Notes: generated by a model from the letters alone, not told the origin. 64,000 bases of DNA from Paragorgia papillata (GCA_035771165.1 JAWNZC010000314.1:1165501-1229500), one strand, 5' to 3'. Shown: positions 57,601-64,000, numbered from the stretch's first letter. Numbers and translations are program-made.

Positions 57601-59176
57601 TTAACTAAACTGGGACCATGTAGTGCATGCGAAAATGCAACATTATTTTTTATTAGATATCTTTAAAAACATTTTCTGAAAAAAGTTTCCATCTTTTTCT
57701 AAATAATGAGAATTATTAAGTTTTCCATTTTTTGTAATTTCAGGCAATTTGCGGAAGCTGTCGCTAAGAAACTTCTTTTTGCTCAGAAGTCCATGAAAGA
57801 TCAAAATTGTAACTTTTCCACCTTCGAAAATTCAGGTCAAGATCTTTGCAACGAAGTAAGGAATTGTTAAACTATATTATAATAACGACATAATTGGCCG
57901 TACCGAAAAAGATGGCAACTTGTCCACTTTAGCATGATAAACATTGTTTAGGTGTTATTTGAGCTGATTTGAGGTCGCAAAGCATTGTAGTTCAATGTAC
58001 CGCCGCCATCTTTTTCGGTACCGTCAATTGAGTGTAAGTTTGATATTGGTGGGTATGCCAATGCATAGAGATCATAATATAAAACTATAGGGGCATTGCA
58101 TATGGCCAAAAATTCGATGAAAATTGAACGCCGCCGTTAGAGGGGCAAGAACGAGCTTAAATTCATCTAAAACAAGCCTTTTAAGAAAATAAAACTTTCA
58201 GAATTTTTGGTCTTATTACTATTATAAATTCTTACCTTATAGTTCTTTATATAAGAAATCACAAAATATATCAGTTTTGGAAAATTGAATATTAATTAAT
58301 ACTGATTATGAGTAGAACAAAAGGTTAGCTTTACCCAGTTTTTGACGTGGGATGCATGTAACAAAAACTGTTTAAGATGGCGGATGATAAGATTGTCTTT
58401 TGTTGGAATTAAAGTTAGGATTACGATCAAAATTAGCATGAGGGTTAGGATTAGATTTTTGGTTGGGATTTATAGAAGCCGAAATCATTAAAGTGCCATA
58501 TATGAAACGAAAATTGAGTTTGTCTAATTTGAAAGAACACTTAAGACCTTTTGCAGTTTTTGGTTTCCTTGCTTCGTTCTTGAGATATTTCAGTTTGTTT
58601 GATATGTAAATGTCAAATGTTGTGACGTACACGTGCATAACGACTTAGGGAAAAAGCTATACATCTTTGATATAATCAAACGAAACTACTTGAAATCCTG
58701 CATGTTTGGTGTTGTGGGAGAAACACAGACACACACTTCCTCCAAATTAAGTTTGGTTTGATAATATCAAAGATATATAGCTTTTTCCGATAACTCGTGC
58801 ATGTGCGTCACAACATTTGACATTCACATATCAAACAAACTGAAATATCTCAAGAACGAAGCAAGGAAACCAAAAACTGCAAAACATGTTACTTTGTCAT
58901 TTTAAGTGTTCTTTCAAATAATGCAAACTTAATTTTCGTATCATCTGCACTTTAAAAAATAATGTTAAATGTAGCAGAATTCGTAGTTATTATATCTAAT
59001 TGTTTCTCCTATTATCTGTGATATCGCCAATATTTTCTTCCTAATATGTTATCTTTATTTTTATAAAGGTAGACAAACTAGAAAAACGAGTGGACAATTT
59101 ACAAGCAGAGAAACGAGCAATTAAAATGGAATTAGAATCTATCAGGTCTACGCAGACCGAAACTGTAAAATGCTGA
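33511..59176 (+). CDS. Acidic, serine-rich coiled-coil protein, last six exons
   Basis: Exons with matching phases: 33511-33673, 39462-39526, 48250-48309, 49274-51048, 57744-57855, 59069-59176. Together they give ~760 residues of C-terminal protein. The order is a Ser/Lys-rich exon, two short helical exons, then the large exon. The large exon holds SPLVKRLFPDSYRLEDD, a long Ser/Gly/Asp-rich stretch, a helical block (YLEAIEQRAMAVAGLIEKAK), a coiled coil of ~270 residues, a Ser-rich acidic patch and a basic RGKKNKF...GRRRRRIQ segment. The last two exons are helical (QFAEAVAKKLLFAQKSM; VDKLEKRVDNLQAEKRAI) and end TQTETVKC. It is probably a cytoskeletal or scaffold protein; the family is not recognised. 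The 5' exons are missing or unseen. Confidence 0.8.
33774..33962. mobile_element. Near-perfect palindromic MITE
   Basis: The arms AAGAAATGGCTCATGGTTTA...CTCCATCGAGTTATGGATGCA and their inverse cover ~75 bp each. The centre is GTTGGTCGAGGCGTAGCCGA. Confidence 0.8.
34310..34660. repeat. Degenerate (TTTAG)n T-rich tract
   Basis: TTTAGTTTTAGTTTTTGTTT-type sequence is reiterated without exact periodicity. A sister tract lies at 35215-35480 on the other side of a MITE, indicating one tract split by insertion. Confidence 0.75.
34713..35212. mobile_element. MITE, TTAAAGTGCCTATGAAACG family, copy 1
   Basis: ~200-bp arms contain TTAAAGTGCCTATGAAACGA, GTTTCCTTGTTTCGTTCTTG and TGACGTCACACGTGCATAAT and are inverted at the right end. 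The other copies are 40735-40930 (half), 55918-56350 and 58488-58955. Confidence 0.8.
35215..35480. repeat. Degenerate (TTTAG)n T-rich tract, second half
   Basis: Same composition and words as 34310-34660 (AGTTTTAGTTT, ACGTGTAGTTTAGTT). Confidence 0.75.
35697..35850. mobile_element. Nested MITE
   Basis: GTAATAGATCAAACACGCGG-AAGAGTGTTTCATCC is inverted at the right as GGATGAAACACTCTTTCGAG-TGTTTGATCTAC. Confidence 0.7.
36268..36366. mobile_element. Nested palindrome
   Basis: CGTCTCGGTACTGATTTCCT-TTGTTTTCATCTTATGAA and its inverse (one mismatch) flank a 16-base AT loop. Confidence 0.75.
36385..36530. repeat. AT-rich inverted and tandem repeat
   Basis: AGAATATAAAATCTAAAATT-ATGGAAAATATAAT is followed by its inverse, and the inverse is itself repeated once in tandem with a 62-bp spacing. 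Confidence 0.65.
37527..37680 (+). mobile_element. tRNA-like SINE, copy 1
   Basis: AGTCCCAATAGCTCAGTGGT resembles a tRNA A box, and ~50 bp later CTATTCGAATTCTCGG resembles a B box. The body GTTTTCAGATAACGTTTCTC ... AACAGCAGCGATTCGACC follows. It would not fold as a functional tRNA. Confidence 0.55.
37882..38035 (+). mobile_element. tRNA-like SINE, copy 2
   Basis: GAGTCCTAATGACTCAGTGG, then GGGTTTGATTCTCG, and the tail TACAGCGGTGATTCGCCTTC aligns with copy 1. Two diverged copies of the same family lie 350 bp apart in the same orientation. Confidence 0.55.
38100..39090. other. No recognisable gene
   Basis: Intronic sequence. A CTGATGAAATGCTCGAAGCG word at ~38976 resembles a Penelope-type end, but no element boundary is visible. 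Confidence 0.4.
39110..39235 (-). mobile_element. Penelope-type terminal fragment, degenerate core
   Basis: GTGCTGCGTAGATAGTG at the left and, on the minus strand, CTGATAAAGGGCTCCGCTCG-AAACATCAG match the family at 41830-43145, but the core G is A. Confidence 0.45.
39462..39526 (+). CDS. Coiled-coil gene exon
   Basis: A strong polypyrimidine acceptor (CCTTTTTTCTAG) is followed by LSPNTLTRLVEEQTKSHEAI and a donor GAG|GTTTGT. Phase 1 in, phase 0 out. Confidence 0.75.
39530..40590. other. No recognisable gene
   Basis: AT-rich intron. Minus-strand frames of ~100 codons (40212-40523) lack motifs. Confidence 0.45.
40600..41373. repeat. Dispersed segment repeated at 56040-56807
   Basis: The two segments align throughout, including the half copy of the TTAAAGTGCC MITE and the TTACCAAAACC MITE. 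Both lead directly into a Penelope-type/pentamer segment. Confidence 0.75.
40945..41206. mobile_element. MITE, TTACCAAAACCGATGATGCG family, copy 2
   Basis: ATTACCAAAACCGATGATGC-GCGGCATGGCCC at the left is matched by GGGCCATGCCGCGGATCGCC-GGTTTTGGTAAT at the right. Confidence 0.85.
41810..43145. mobile_element. Penelope-type composite in unit A
   Basis: ATCGAAATATAGTAAGGTTN-GATATACTGCCGAAACA occurs at ~41896 and ~42978 in direct order and inverted at ~43091-43141. Hammerhead-like cores lie at 41952-41976 (minus) and 43055-43079 (plus). No reverse transcriptase is present. Confidence 0.5.
42274..42781. repeat. Pentanucleotide array, unit A
   Basis: TCTAC units run to ~42510, then CCTAC units to ~42745, with TTTAC and GCTAC variants at the edges. 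The long TLLYS/TLPYP frames are translations of this repeat. Confidence 0.95.
43229..43392. repeat. Inverted repeat in unit A
   Basis: ACACGATGACTTATATGATT-GTGTTGGGTGACTACAACTA and TAGTTGTAGTTACCCAACAC-CGTAGAACGTCATCGTG pair over ~45 bp. Confidence 0.65.
43725..44715. mobile_element. ~1-kb element with ~190-bp inverted ends, unit A
   Basis: CTTTCGACTACCAGAACTGT-ATGCTTCAACGGGTGAAAA at the left is inverted at the right (TTTTTACCCGTTAAAGGCTT). The arms include ACGTAATTGTAGATCTAATA. The centre has a 70-codon minus frame of no recognised family. Confidence 0.65.
45201..46463. mobile_element. Penelope-type composite in unit B
   Basis: Duplicate of 41810-43145; cores at 45343-45367 (minus) and 46373-46397 (plus). 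Confidence 0.5.
45665..46099. repeat. Pentanucleotide array, unit B
   Basis: TCTAC units to ~45863 and CCTAC units to ~46060. It lacks the ACTACTC and CCCGAC irregularities seen in unit A. Confidence 0.95.
47043..48033. mobile_element. ~1-kb element with inverted ends, unit B
   Basis: Duplicate of 43725-44715. Confidence 0.65.
48250..48309 (+). CDS. Coiled-coil gene exon
   Basis: Sixty bases encode ALQQRIQADSADSFTSEIRK between TTTTTTTAAG and AAG|GTAATT, phase 0 on both sides, so the exon is symmetric and could be skipped without a frameshift. Confidence 0.75.
48532..48932. mobile_element. PIF/Harbinger-type MITE with TAA target duplication
   Basis: GGCCCTATTTACATGAAGCG-GATT and AATCCGCTTCAGGTAAACAG-AGCC are the ends; TAA flanks them at 48529-48531 and 48933-48935. 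Confidence 0.8.
48936..49260. repeat. Dispersed repeat related to 54790-54990
   Basis: AGTTCCAAGAGTATTTTCAA-CAGCGTCTTCGTTCTGTA and the following block match GTCCCAAGAGTAATCTCAAC-ACCGTCCTCGTTCTTTA at ~54803. Non-coding, just upstream of the large exon. Confidence 0.5.
49274..51048 (+). CDS. Coiled-coil gene large exon
   Basis: The frame is open from the acceptor (TTTTTTAG|GAACTTGAA) past ATG 49373 to a TAA at ~51070, but a GTATGT donor at 51049 joins in phase 2 with the 57744 exon, so the TAA is intronic. Base composition is clearly higher in G+C than the flanks, and no frameshift occurs in 1.77 kb. Confidence 0.9.
51089..51129. repeat. Perfect 16-bp-stem hairpin
   Basis: GTGCCAGGACCGCACC and GGTGCGGTCCTGGCAC pair around GAGCTAATT, 40 bp downstream of the donor at 51049. 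The stem is GC-rich in an AT-rich intron. Confidence 0.85.
51190..51700. other. No recognisable gene
   Basis: A slightly CpG-rich patch (~51200-51260, GCGCGAGGG / CGCGTGCAG) and ACCGAGG words recall the foldback families nearby. Nothing else seen. Confidence 0.35.
51712..52046. mobile_element. MITE with TTATTATATGGCAC ends
   Basis: TTATTATATGGCAC and GTGCCATATAATAA are inverted ends. AATGCCC-CGGGCATT lies inside. Confidence 0.6.
52047..52196. mobile_element. Foldback repeat
   Basis: ACTACTTAATAACCTCGACC...TCTTTACGGTAAAATATTAA and its inverse pair over ~55 bp. Related words occur at ~10690 and ~62330. Confidence 0.7.
52203..52287. mobile_element. Complete palindromic MITE
   Basis: CCCAACCACGCATAAATCAA-GTTAATTGCCCCGGGCTAAT is followed by its inverse with one mismatch; the centre is TATATATA. 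It is the full-length form of the 272-346 copy. Confidence 0.85.
52342..52392. repeat. (TAAAT)n microsatellite
   Basis: About ten AAATT pentamers. Confidence 0.9.
52393..53053. other. No recognisable gene
   Basis: AT-rich intron of the coiled-coil gene without visible structure. Confidence 0.5.
53054..53592. mobile_element. ~540-bp near-perfect palindrome (foldback)
   Basis: TAGCCTGCAAATACAGCCGC...GTCTGCGACTCGAGAGTAAA...CTAGTTATTGCCAAACAAAG is followed by its complete inverse ending GCAGGCTA. Arms are ~245 bp around a short centre (TCTATTCAAATCTATTC) with only a few mismatches. TA at both ends suggests a Tc1/mariner-type target. Non-coding. Confidence 0.9.
53673..53809. mobile_element. MITE with TAATGAGGGTTTA ends
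   Basis: TAATGAGGGTTTATCAGGTC-TGACGTCAC and GTGACGTCAGACCAGGTAAA-CCCTCATTTA are inverted. Confidence 0.75.
53830..53895. repeat. Imperfect hairpin
   Basis: GCATCGTGCTATGACCGAAC...AATTA and inverse AGTTCGATGCGTTCATAGCACG pair around CAAATAATT. Confidence 0.55.
54203..54720. mobile_element. ~520-bp MITE with AAAGGTCAACTCAAGGCAAATT ends
   Basis: The ends and an inner pair (GTATAAAGAGTCTGGTGCTA / inverse CTAGTGCCAGACTCTTTATAC) are both inverted, so the element can fold along most of its length. The segment to its left (54085-54170) is the dispersed repeat shared with 14280-14590. Confidence 0.7.
54721..55318. other. Dispersed repeat, no gene
   Basis: 54790-54990 is related to 48936-49170. GACGTC words are frequent (54728, 54750, 54860). 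Nothing coding. Confidence 0.4.
55321..55490. mobile_element. MITE with TATAGAGCGTTTTCA ends
   Basis: TATAGAGCGTTTTCACTCAC-GTGA and TGACGTCAGATGAAAACGCT-CTATA are inverted. The inner direct repeat TACACCAATATGGCCGCC occurs twice. Confidence 0.75.
55496..55621. mobile_element. Inverted-repeat element
   Basis: ACGAACACCAGAGTGAGTTT and AAACTCACTGGAGTGTTTGC are inverted, with GTTTACATCA-type sequence in between. Confidence 0.55.
55690..55905. repeat. Inverted, diverged copy of 41374-41530
   Basis: Read on the minus strand it matches TTTATTTGAAAATGTCATG...CACGTGACCGCGCAACCCCC...CTTTTGATTGATCAAGGTGA, the block that begins the tandem duplication. Confidence 0.65.
55918..56350. mobile_element. MITE, TTAAAGTGCCTATGAAACG family, copy
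   Basis: TTAAAGTGTTTATGAAACGA at the left is matched by CGTTTCATAAGCACTTTAA at the right. GTGACRTCACAACGTGCATAAT arms are present. Confidence 0.75.
56371..56627. mobile_element. MITE, TTACCAAAACCGATGATGCG family, copy 3
   Basis: Same ends and interior as copy 2, with a few substitutions and small deletions. Confidence 0.85.
56808..57480. repeat. Third, diverged Penelope-type/pentamer segment
   Basis: It aligns with 41769-42780 (CAGCCGAGAGCTCATAAGAC; hammerhead-like core 56989-57013, minus) but lacks the ~395-bp block 41374-41768. Its array (57297-57477) is TTTAC units passing into TCTAC/TTTAC alternation, with no CCTAC. Confidence 0.85.
57744..57855 (+). CDS. Coiled-coil gene exon
   Basis: The acceptor TTTGTAATTTCAG completes the split lysine codon; the exon encodes QFAEAVAKKLLFAQKSMKDQ to DLCNE and ends at a GTAAGG donor, phase 0. 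Confidence 0.82.
57892..58030. mobile_element. MITE with AATTGGCCGTACCGAAAAAG ends
   Basis: AATTGGCCGTACCGAAAAAG-ATGGC and GCCATCTTTTTCGGTACCGT-CAATT are inverted; it begins 36 bp after the exon at 57855. Confidence 0.75.
58488..58955. mobile_element. MITE, TTAAAGTGCCTATGAAACG family, copy
   Basis: TTAAAGTGCCATATATGAAA at the left, inverted at the right as TCATCTGCACTTTAA. The ~190-bp arms have GTTTCCTTGCTTCGTTCTTG. Confidence 0.8.
59069..59176 (+). CDS. Coiled-coil gene terminal exon
   Basis: Thirty-six codons, VDKLEKRVDNLQAEKRAIKM to TETVKC, end in TGA at 59174-59176. Heptad-like leucines continue the coiled coil. Downstream the 3' region runs into (TA)n and a 120-bp palindrome. Confidence 0.82.
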   Translation, partial: VDKLEKRVDNLQAEKRAIKMELESIRSTQTETVKC

Positions 59177-59267
59177 GAAAAAAACTCGGTAGAAATAATC
59201 CCTTCAGTGTATAATTTAACATATTTATTTCAATGTGTGTACCTGTAAATTAATACTTTTTTATTAA

Positions 59268-59298
<31 letters not shown>
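59268..59298. repeat. (TA)n microsatellite
   Basis: Further TA tracts follow at ~59474-59522 and ~59684-59712. Confidence 0.9.
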
Positions 59299-59304
<6 letters not shown>

Positions 59305-59418
59305 AAGTTCAAAGACTCAACAGGTTTGATTAGACATTTTATTACTATTTGTGGCACGAAACTAAATAGTAATAAAATGTCTAATCAAACCTGTTGAGTC
59401 TTTGAACTTTAACTATAA
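59299..59418. mobile_element. 120-bp perfect palindrome in the 3' region of the coiled-coil gene
   Basis: AGTTAAAGTTCAAAGACTCA-ACAGGTTTGATTAGACATTT-TATTACTATTT pairs without mismatch with the right arm across a 14-base loop. It is flanked by TA repeats and lies 120 bp after the stop codon. Confidence 0.9.
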
Positions 59419-59467
59419 TATGCTCTGGATTCCCATCGAGCACTGCGAAAACTTTTTAAAACATCTT

Positions 59468-59526
<59 letters not shown>

Positions 59527-59539
59527 AGATAATGATGGA

Positions 59540-59675
59540 AGCCTGAGCGAACGAAATATGGTGTCCAGAGGAGGGTAATAAATTGTACTGAAGAAGGTAG
59601 TATTACCGAAACGTTTACCCATTAAAGGCTTCCAGCTGAGTTCAGAAGTTGCTGGTCTCTGTTCTTTGTTATACA

Positions 59676-59680
<5 letters not shown>
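59540..59680 (+). mobile_element. Penelope-type end with GGTA/TACC stem
   Basis: CTGAAGAAGGTAGTATTACC-GAAACGTTTACC (59588-59618) has the CTGANGA and GAAAC elements around a perfect GGTA...TACC stem. CCATTAAAGGCTTCCAGCTG follows. Confidence 0.5.
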
Positions 59681-59717
<37 letters not shown>

Positions 59718-60084
59718 TAAGTTACTGTTTAATATATATATAAACTGTAAGTAACTGTTTTTCGTGAAGCTCGTGGTCAGATGCATGATTCATGTGATAC
59801 ATGGTGAAATCTTATAAAGGCCGATAGGTGAAACGTTATTGGTAGATTTTTCTGGGGAAAATAACGGTATTGCTTCAATTGGCAGATTTTAATTGTCTCG
59901 GATATTGCACGTGCTGTGTCATGCTGATCCAAGAGGATGATGACCTTTACACCCGCCTGCAGTTTGTTTGAGTTGTTAGCCGAACTCCTGCCGATATACA
60001 AGGTCTTTGCACTGCTTTGGATTTAACGTTTGGATTAACTTAAATTTATATATTTATTATTCTTATATAAATTAGCTAATATAT

Positions 60085-60235
60085 TATAACAATAGAGTTG
60101 TTGTCTGCGGGCATAAATATGTTTTTGGCCCGACTCAGGCTCATTTTAGGCCGAGCCGAAGGCGAGGGTTAAAATTCGCTCTGAGAAAGGCCAAAAACAT
60201 ATTTATGCCCAAGAACATCAACTCTTACTGTTATA
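60085..60235. mobile_element. MITE with TATAACAATAGAGTTGTTGT ends
   Basis: TATAACAATAGAGTTGTTGT...GCATAAATATGTTTTTGGCC is inverted at the right; the centre is GGCCGAGCCGAAGGCGAGGG. Confidence 0.75.
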
Positions 60236-60254
60236 ATAATTTAATGTGCATTTA

Positions 60255-60892
60255 GGAAAAAAATCAAAGACAGTATACGGTAAACAGTATCTTGAACAAA
60301 CCTTATGTTTCTAAAGATACTTTGGAAACAATGTATAAAGCATTAGTCCTACCACATTTCGACTATTGCAACTCTAAAATATTTACTGCAAAAACTTCAA
60401 AATAGAGCAGGAAGAATAATAACAGGAGATACGTATGATGTGCGTTCATGGGAAATCTTAAGAAAATTAGGCTGGGTAGAACTAGAAAAACGAAGAAATG
60501 CTAAAATGCAAAATTATATGCAAGATGTGATGAGAGGAAATTGTCCAACTATAATTTACGAACTTTTTAAAACATGCAACAATGTTAATTATAATTTAAG
60601 AAGCAATAATAAATTACTGATGTTATCTAAACCAAATACTAATTCCATGAAGCGAAGCTTTAGTTATAGGGGCTAAGGTTTGGAATCAATATTCAGTTAA
60701 TTAAATTGACAAATTGTTTACCTTTTTAATAATATTACAAAACAAATTCAAAAAAATGTAGATATATATGCTGTATGTGTAAAATAGTTCTTTTTAGCTT
60801 GTAAATATTTAAAGACAGCACGGCCCTTTTAAAAACAACGTAAGTTGAAAGGCTTACCGTGCATAAATAAATTTAAATCAAATCAAATCAAC
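60255..60892 (+). pseudogene. LINE (CR1/jockey-type) reverse transcriptase 3' fragment
   Basis: Across shifted frames the sequence shows ETMYKALVLPHFDYCNSKIF, then KLQNRAGRIITGDTYDVRS, WEILRKLGWVELEKRRNAKM, YELFK and SFSYRGAKVWN. These are the conserved thumb/tail motifs of non-LTR retrotransposon ORF2. A short 3' UTR ends in TAAATCAAATCAAATCAA, a microsatellite tail typical of such elements. It is 5'-truncated, as is usual for target-primed insertion. Confidence 0.8.
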
Positions 60893-61165
60893 AGTGCCAC
60901 CTTCGCGTCGGCGTGTATTACATTGCAACAAATAATTTACATAACTCATAACTACATGTAACTTGGCAGGAAAACGCAACATTTGTCATCAAAACAATCT
61001 TTGCTCCAAAGTATTGACAAGAAAAGTTTACAATTCCGTAAAAAACAAACCAATAATGATTTAGAACTGTTGCTTTAGCCCGCTGAATTCTTCATTTTAG
61101 CCCGCAAAATACACCACAATGCCCGATAAAATTATTATAATGTATATATATGTAAATATATAGTG
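60893..61165. other. No recognisable gene
   Basis: Short intergenic stretch; TTTAGCCCGC occurs twice (~61073 and ~61097). Confidence 0.4.
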
Positions 61166-61167
61166 TT

Positions 61168-61281
61168 ACTTAACAATTAGACAACGAGCCCGAGTTTTCT
61201 GAGCTGATAGTCGACCGAGGCGAAGCCGAGTTGACCATCTGCTCGTGGAAAACGAGGGCGAGTTGTCTAATTGTTTTAGTA
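61168..61281. mobile_element. MITE with AACAATTAGACAAC ends
   Basis: AACAATTAGACAACGAGCCC-GAG and CGAGGGCGAGTTGTCTAATT-GTT are inverted; the centre is GTCGACCGAGGCGAAGCCGA. Confidence 0.75.
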
Positions 61282-61484
61282 TTAACCATAAACAACTTTT
61301 CTTTGACGTAAATAAGTCTTAGCAAACGGCATTGTTCCAAATTTTTAGATATAGTTTTACCTTTTTGTTTGCAGAAGTCTCCCCATACAAAGTGTAGAAT
61401 AGTTCGATGGCATATTGTGAACAATTGCTCACAAAACACCGGATTGTAATTATTTTGCTTCAAATTTGGTGTAGATATACTCTA

Positions 61485-61672
61485 TATAGACCTTATTCAA
61501 AAATTGCCGCCGAATTAGAATTATTTTAGGTGCATATAAATTAGCCCTTATGACCTCGTTTTAAAGTAAAAATTCTTTTGAATTTCGCACATGAAAACGA
61601 GTTCATAAGGGCTAATTTATATGTATATAAAATAATTTTAATTCGGCGGCCATTTTTGAATAAGGTCTATAG
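61485..61672. mobile_element. MITE with TAGACCTTATTCAAAAAT ends
   Basis: TAGACCTTATTCAAAAATTG-CCGCCGAATTAGAATTATTT is inverted with few mismatches. An inner pair, TATAAATTAGCCCTTATGA and inverse, flanks the centre. Confidence 0.8.
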
Positions 61673-61892
61673 GCATAAGCGAATTCATTTTCTTATTCGA
61701 AAATGTCAAACTGAATAGTTTTCCATTACTTTCATGCCATTGTTTTCTTCTCTCGCTTAAAAATTTTAGAGGACGCCATGTTTGATTTTTCGGCCTAGTT
61801 TCCAGGTTTTGCTTTCGGCGTGAATATGTCGTGACTTGTGATTGGCCAGAATAGGAATATTTAAGTTATAAGGTTTGTCATTAAATGCTACT

Positions 61893-61931
61893 AGCTACTA
61901 GTGGTCTATCACCAATAGACCACTAGTAGCT
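61893..61931. repeat. Perfect hairpin
   Basis: GCTACTAGTGGTCTAT and ATAGACCACTAGTAGC surround a short CACCA loop. Confidence 0.75.
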
Positions 61932-62029
61932 CAGCCAATGAGAATGTCGGATTTGTAATCACTAGTTGGTTATACTAAAACGTTTCAACACCAATCACGG
62001 GTGGGGTGGAAAACTGGTTTCTTTCATTC

Positions 62030-62300
62030 TACGACCATGCACTGGCTGAGAACCAAGAATGTTTTTGTCATTTTCAGTACCATTGCACATGCTAGACCGC
62101 TAGTGGTTTAATGAGTAGTATACCTGCATGTATCATTTTGAGCTCATTGACTGAGAACCAAGAAATTTTCTGTCATTTTTAGTACCAATGCAAATGCTAG
62201 ACTGTTAGTGGCATGGGTTATAAAGAGTAGTATAGCTACATGTATAAGATGGAAAGCGTTTCTTTCATTTTGAGACCACTGACTATGAACCAAGAAATTT
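62030..62300. repeat. ~110-130-bp tandem repeat, 2.3 copies
   Basis: CTGAGAACCAAGAA..TTTTGTCATTTT-AGTACCA-TGCA-ATGCTAGAC occurs at ~62045 and ~62155, with a partial third at ~62280. Spacing differs slightly between copies. Confidence 0.65.
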
Positions 62301-62304
62301 TTAT

Positions 62305-62390
62305 GTAAAATATCGGACCGTCGACGTTTTAGTACGGACCGGGCGAGCGCAAAGCGAGGTAAATAAGTAGTTTATTATATGACTACAACT
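62305..62390. mobile_element. Half of a CGAGGTCTGTACGG-type foldback
   Basis: AAAATATCGGACCGTCGACG...AGTACGGACCGGGCGAGCGC-AAAGCGAGGTAAATAAGTAG-TTTATTATATG matches words in 10669-11030 and 52047-52196. Confidence 0.45.
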
Positions 62391-63425
62391 GTGGTACACA
62401 GGCGACAGTTTAGCACTGAGACCAATGACTACAAATGTTGTAAACGTTCTAGTGAAAACTCGACAAAGTGTTCGCCACCATCTTTCTTGCGAACTAAACC
62501 AAAATGGCAAACGTTTTCCCATTTTTAAAGTACTTTCCGTTTAGTCAGAATCGTAAACTTTCTACCCCAAATAGAATTTTTCGATTGCTTTCGTTTGACA
62601 TATTGTCTATTACCTCAAGGCTGTGCATAAAAACGCCATCTGAAATACTATAATAGCTACTTATCTTGGGAGAAGTAAATGTTATATTATTACGAACAAG
62701 GTTACGAACGTTTGGGACATTTTAAAAAGTTTCACATAACGTGGAATCTTGAACTATACATCAAATAAAAGCGTATAACATTTCTAACAACAAGCTAAGA
62801 TCGCTCAAGAACCAATTAAATTGCTAATTTCCGGACTGCCCACGAAAATAGTCATAATAATGAGTAGTATAGCTACTGATTTATAATTAGACGGAAAACA
62901 TTAGATACTCTGAATAAAGTTATGATGTTCATTTTAACGTGATGGTGATTTCAAGTGAGTCGAAACGTTGAACTCCCCTAAATTTTGTCCCTCCCCAATA
63001 TGCCAGTCCTGCCGGCGCCACTGAATAGTGATTTTACTTGAAAAAAATAATTAAGTTGCAATAAAAAATTATTCTATCTATTAGCAAATTAAGAACAATT
63101 AAGTTTCTAAAATTAACAGTGTGTTCTGGTAATCACTCACGCCAAAGTCATTTAAACTAAAGGGCTCTTTCGCGCTGACAGCTAAAACAAGCTGACTTTT
63201 TTCAAACGAATAATTAACCCAAGCGGAACGTCCTTTTTAAAGAAGTTTTAGATTAGTAGATATGAATGAAAGTCATGCATGAATAAGAAAATCTTGACAT
63301 TTTCCTGAAACGTTTCTGAGAATAATTCTGAAATAGAATTGAACCACTGCACATCTTCACGGATATAAGTCTTAAGTTGTCGCAAGAATATTTCATGCAC
63401 TCAACTAGGTCATTATTTCTGCATG
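62391..63425. other. No recognisable gene
   Basis: Intergenic. CGAAACGTTGAACTCCCC (~62960) again recalls retroelement ends, but without the CTGANGA half. Confidence 0.4.
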
Positions 63426-63429
63426 CAGG

Positions 63430-63600
63430 GTTGGGTTTTTTTTGTTTTTTTGTTGTTGTTTTTTTCAACAACTTTATTGGGTTATCTACTAACAAAATTA
63501 CAATGATCAAATGTTATATAACAAAAACAACAACAACAACAAAAAAAAAAAAAATAATAATAATAGTAAAATATAAAAAATAACCCAAACGGGAAGAGTG
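63430..63600. repeat. T-rich / A-rich inverted simple sequence
   Basis: GGGTTTTTTTTG...TTGTTGTTG is mirrored by AACAACAACAACAAC and A-rich tracts ending AAAAATAACCC, so ~170 bp can fold. The remaining ~400 bp to the window end show nothing recognisable. Confidence 0.55.
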
Positions 63601-64000
63601 CGAACGGGAGCCCTAAAAATCCTTTTGCACAAACAAATCAAGACCAGAAATTTAAAATGCTCAACCTTGTATACGTAAATAATTTTTTAGTAATACCCAA
63701 CCCAAAGAAAAAATATTCTGAGGAAAACCTAGAACCAAATAATTTGGATAAGCAATGAAATTGCTTTTATTCAAGTCAAGACAATACACACGGAGGAAAT
63801 GCTTAAAAATCAGAGCGTATTTCTTGAACATGTAAACAATCAATTGAAAATTAAAGAGACTTTATTTGGCTACTGTCAATAAAAATGAAAAAAAAACGAA
63901 GCAAAAAGAACCAAAAAGCTAAGATCAAAGGCAATTAAAGAAGAAAAGGACTGTTGTCATGTAGCTATATATGTAAATTAAAGTAGGCTCTCTAACCAAT

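Overview
This AT-rich window is nuclear DNA from an animal, most likely a cnidarian (anthozoan- or hydrozoan-like). The evidence is spliced genes with short exons in very long introns, a 5S-rRNA-derived SINE, Penelope-type retroelement ends, Helitron-type PIF1 and Mutator (FLYWCH/MULE) relics, and an exceptional density of inverted-repeat elements. I see no operons, phage, plasmid or CRISPR features. The organism call is inference; I cannot run a search.

Two host genes can be assembled by matching splice sites and reading phase. (1) On the minus strand, four exons between 19602 and 2859 encode a 423-residue JmjC (cupin-8) Fe(II)/2-oxoglutarate oxygenase. It has an N-terminal signal peptide, an intact H-x-D...H metal triad split across exons, a degenerate EF-hand loop and a C-terminal HIEL tetrapeptide. 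It is therefore probably an ER-lumen hydroxylase. (2) On the plus strand, six exons from 33511 to 59176 encode the last ~760 residues of an acidic, serine-rich coiled-coil protein that I cannot assign to a family. Its 5' end is not recognised.

Almost everything else is mobile DNA in introns or between the two genes. 0-2.9 kb: foldback elements and a P-like element carrying a THAP exon. 2.9-19.6 kb: the JmjC gene, whose introns hold a 1.77-kb transposon with 7-bp target duplications, a PIF1 helicase relic, MITEs, a 5S-SINE and a MULE transposase pseudogene. 19.8-21.5 kb: a second, inverted copy of the 1.77-kb element just upstream of the JmjC start. 24.2-30.5 kb: a nest of two transposons, each with perfect 8-bp target duplications. 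The inner 5.5-kb element carries a multi-exon, frameshifted hAT-like transposase with an N-terminal zinc finger and subterminal repeats. 31-59 kb: coiled-coil gene introns with MITEs, a TTAA-flanked element, tRNA-like SINEs, a near-perfect ~3.3-kb tandem duplication containing pentanucleotide arrays (TCTAC then CCTAC), a diverged third copy, and a ~540-bp palindrome. 59-64 kb: foldback elements, a Penelope-type end, a LINE 3' fragment and short tandem repeats.

The most distinctive observations are the ER-type JmjC enzyme, the nested transposons with a divergent zinc-finger transposase, recurrent hammerhead-like cores at Penelope-type ends, and the pentamer arrays with quadruplex potential. 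Exon junctions were worked out by hand from GT/AG sites and phase; transcripts were not available.
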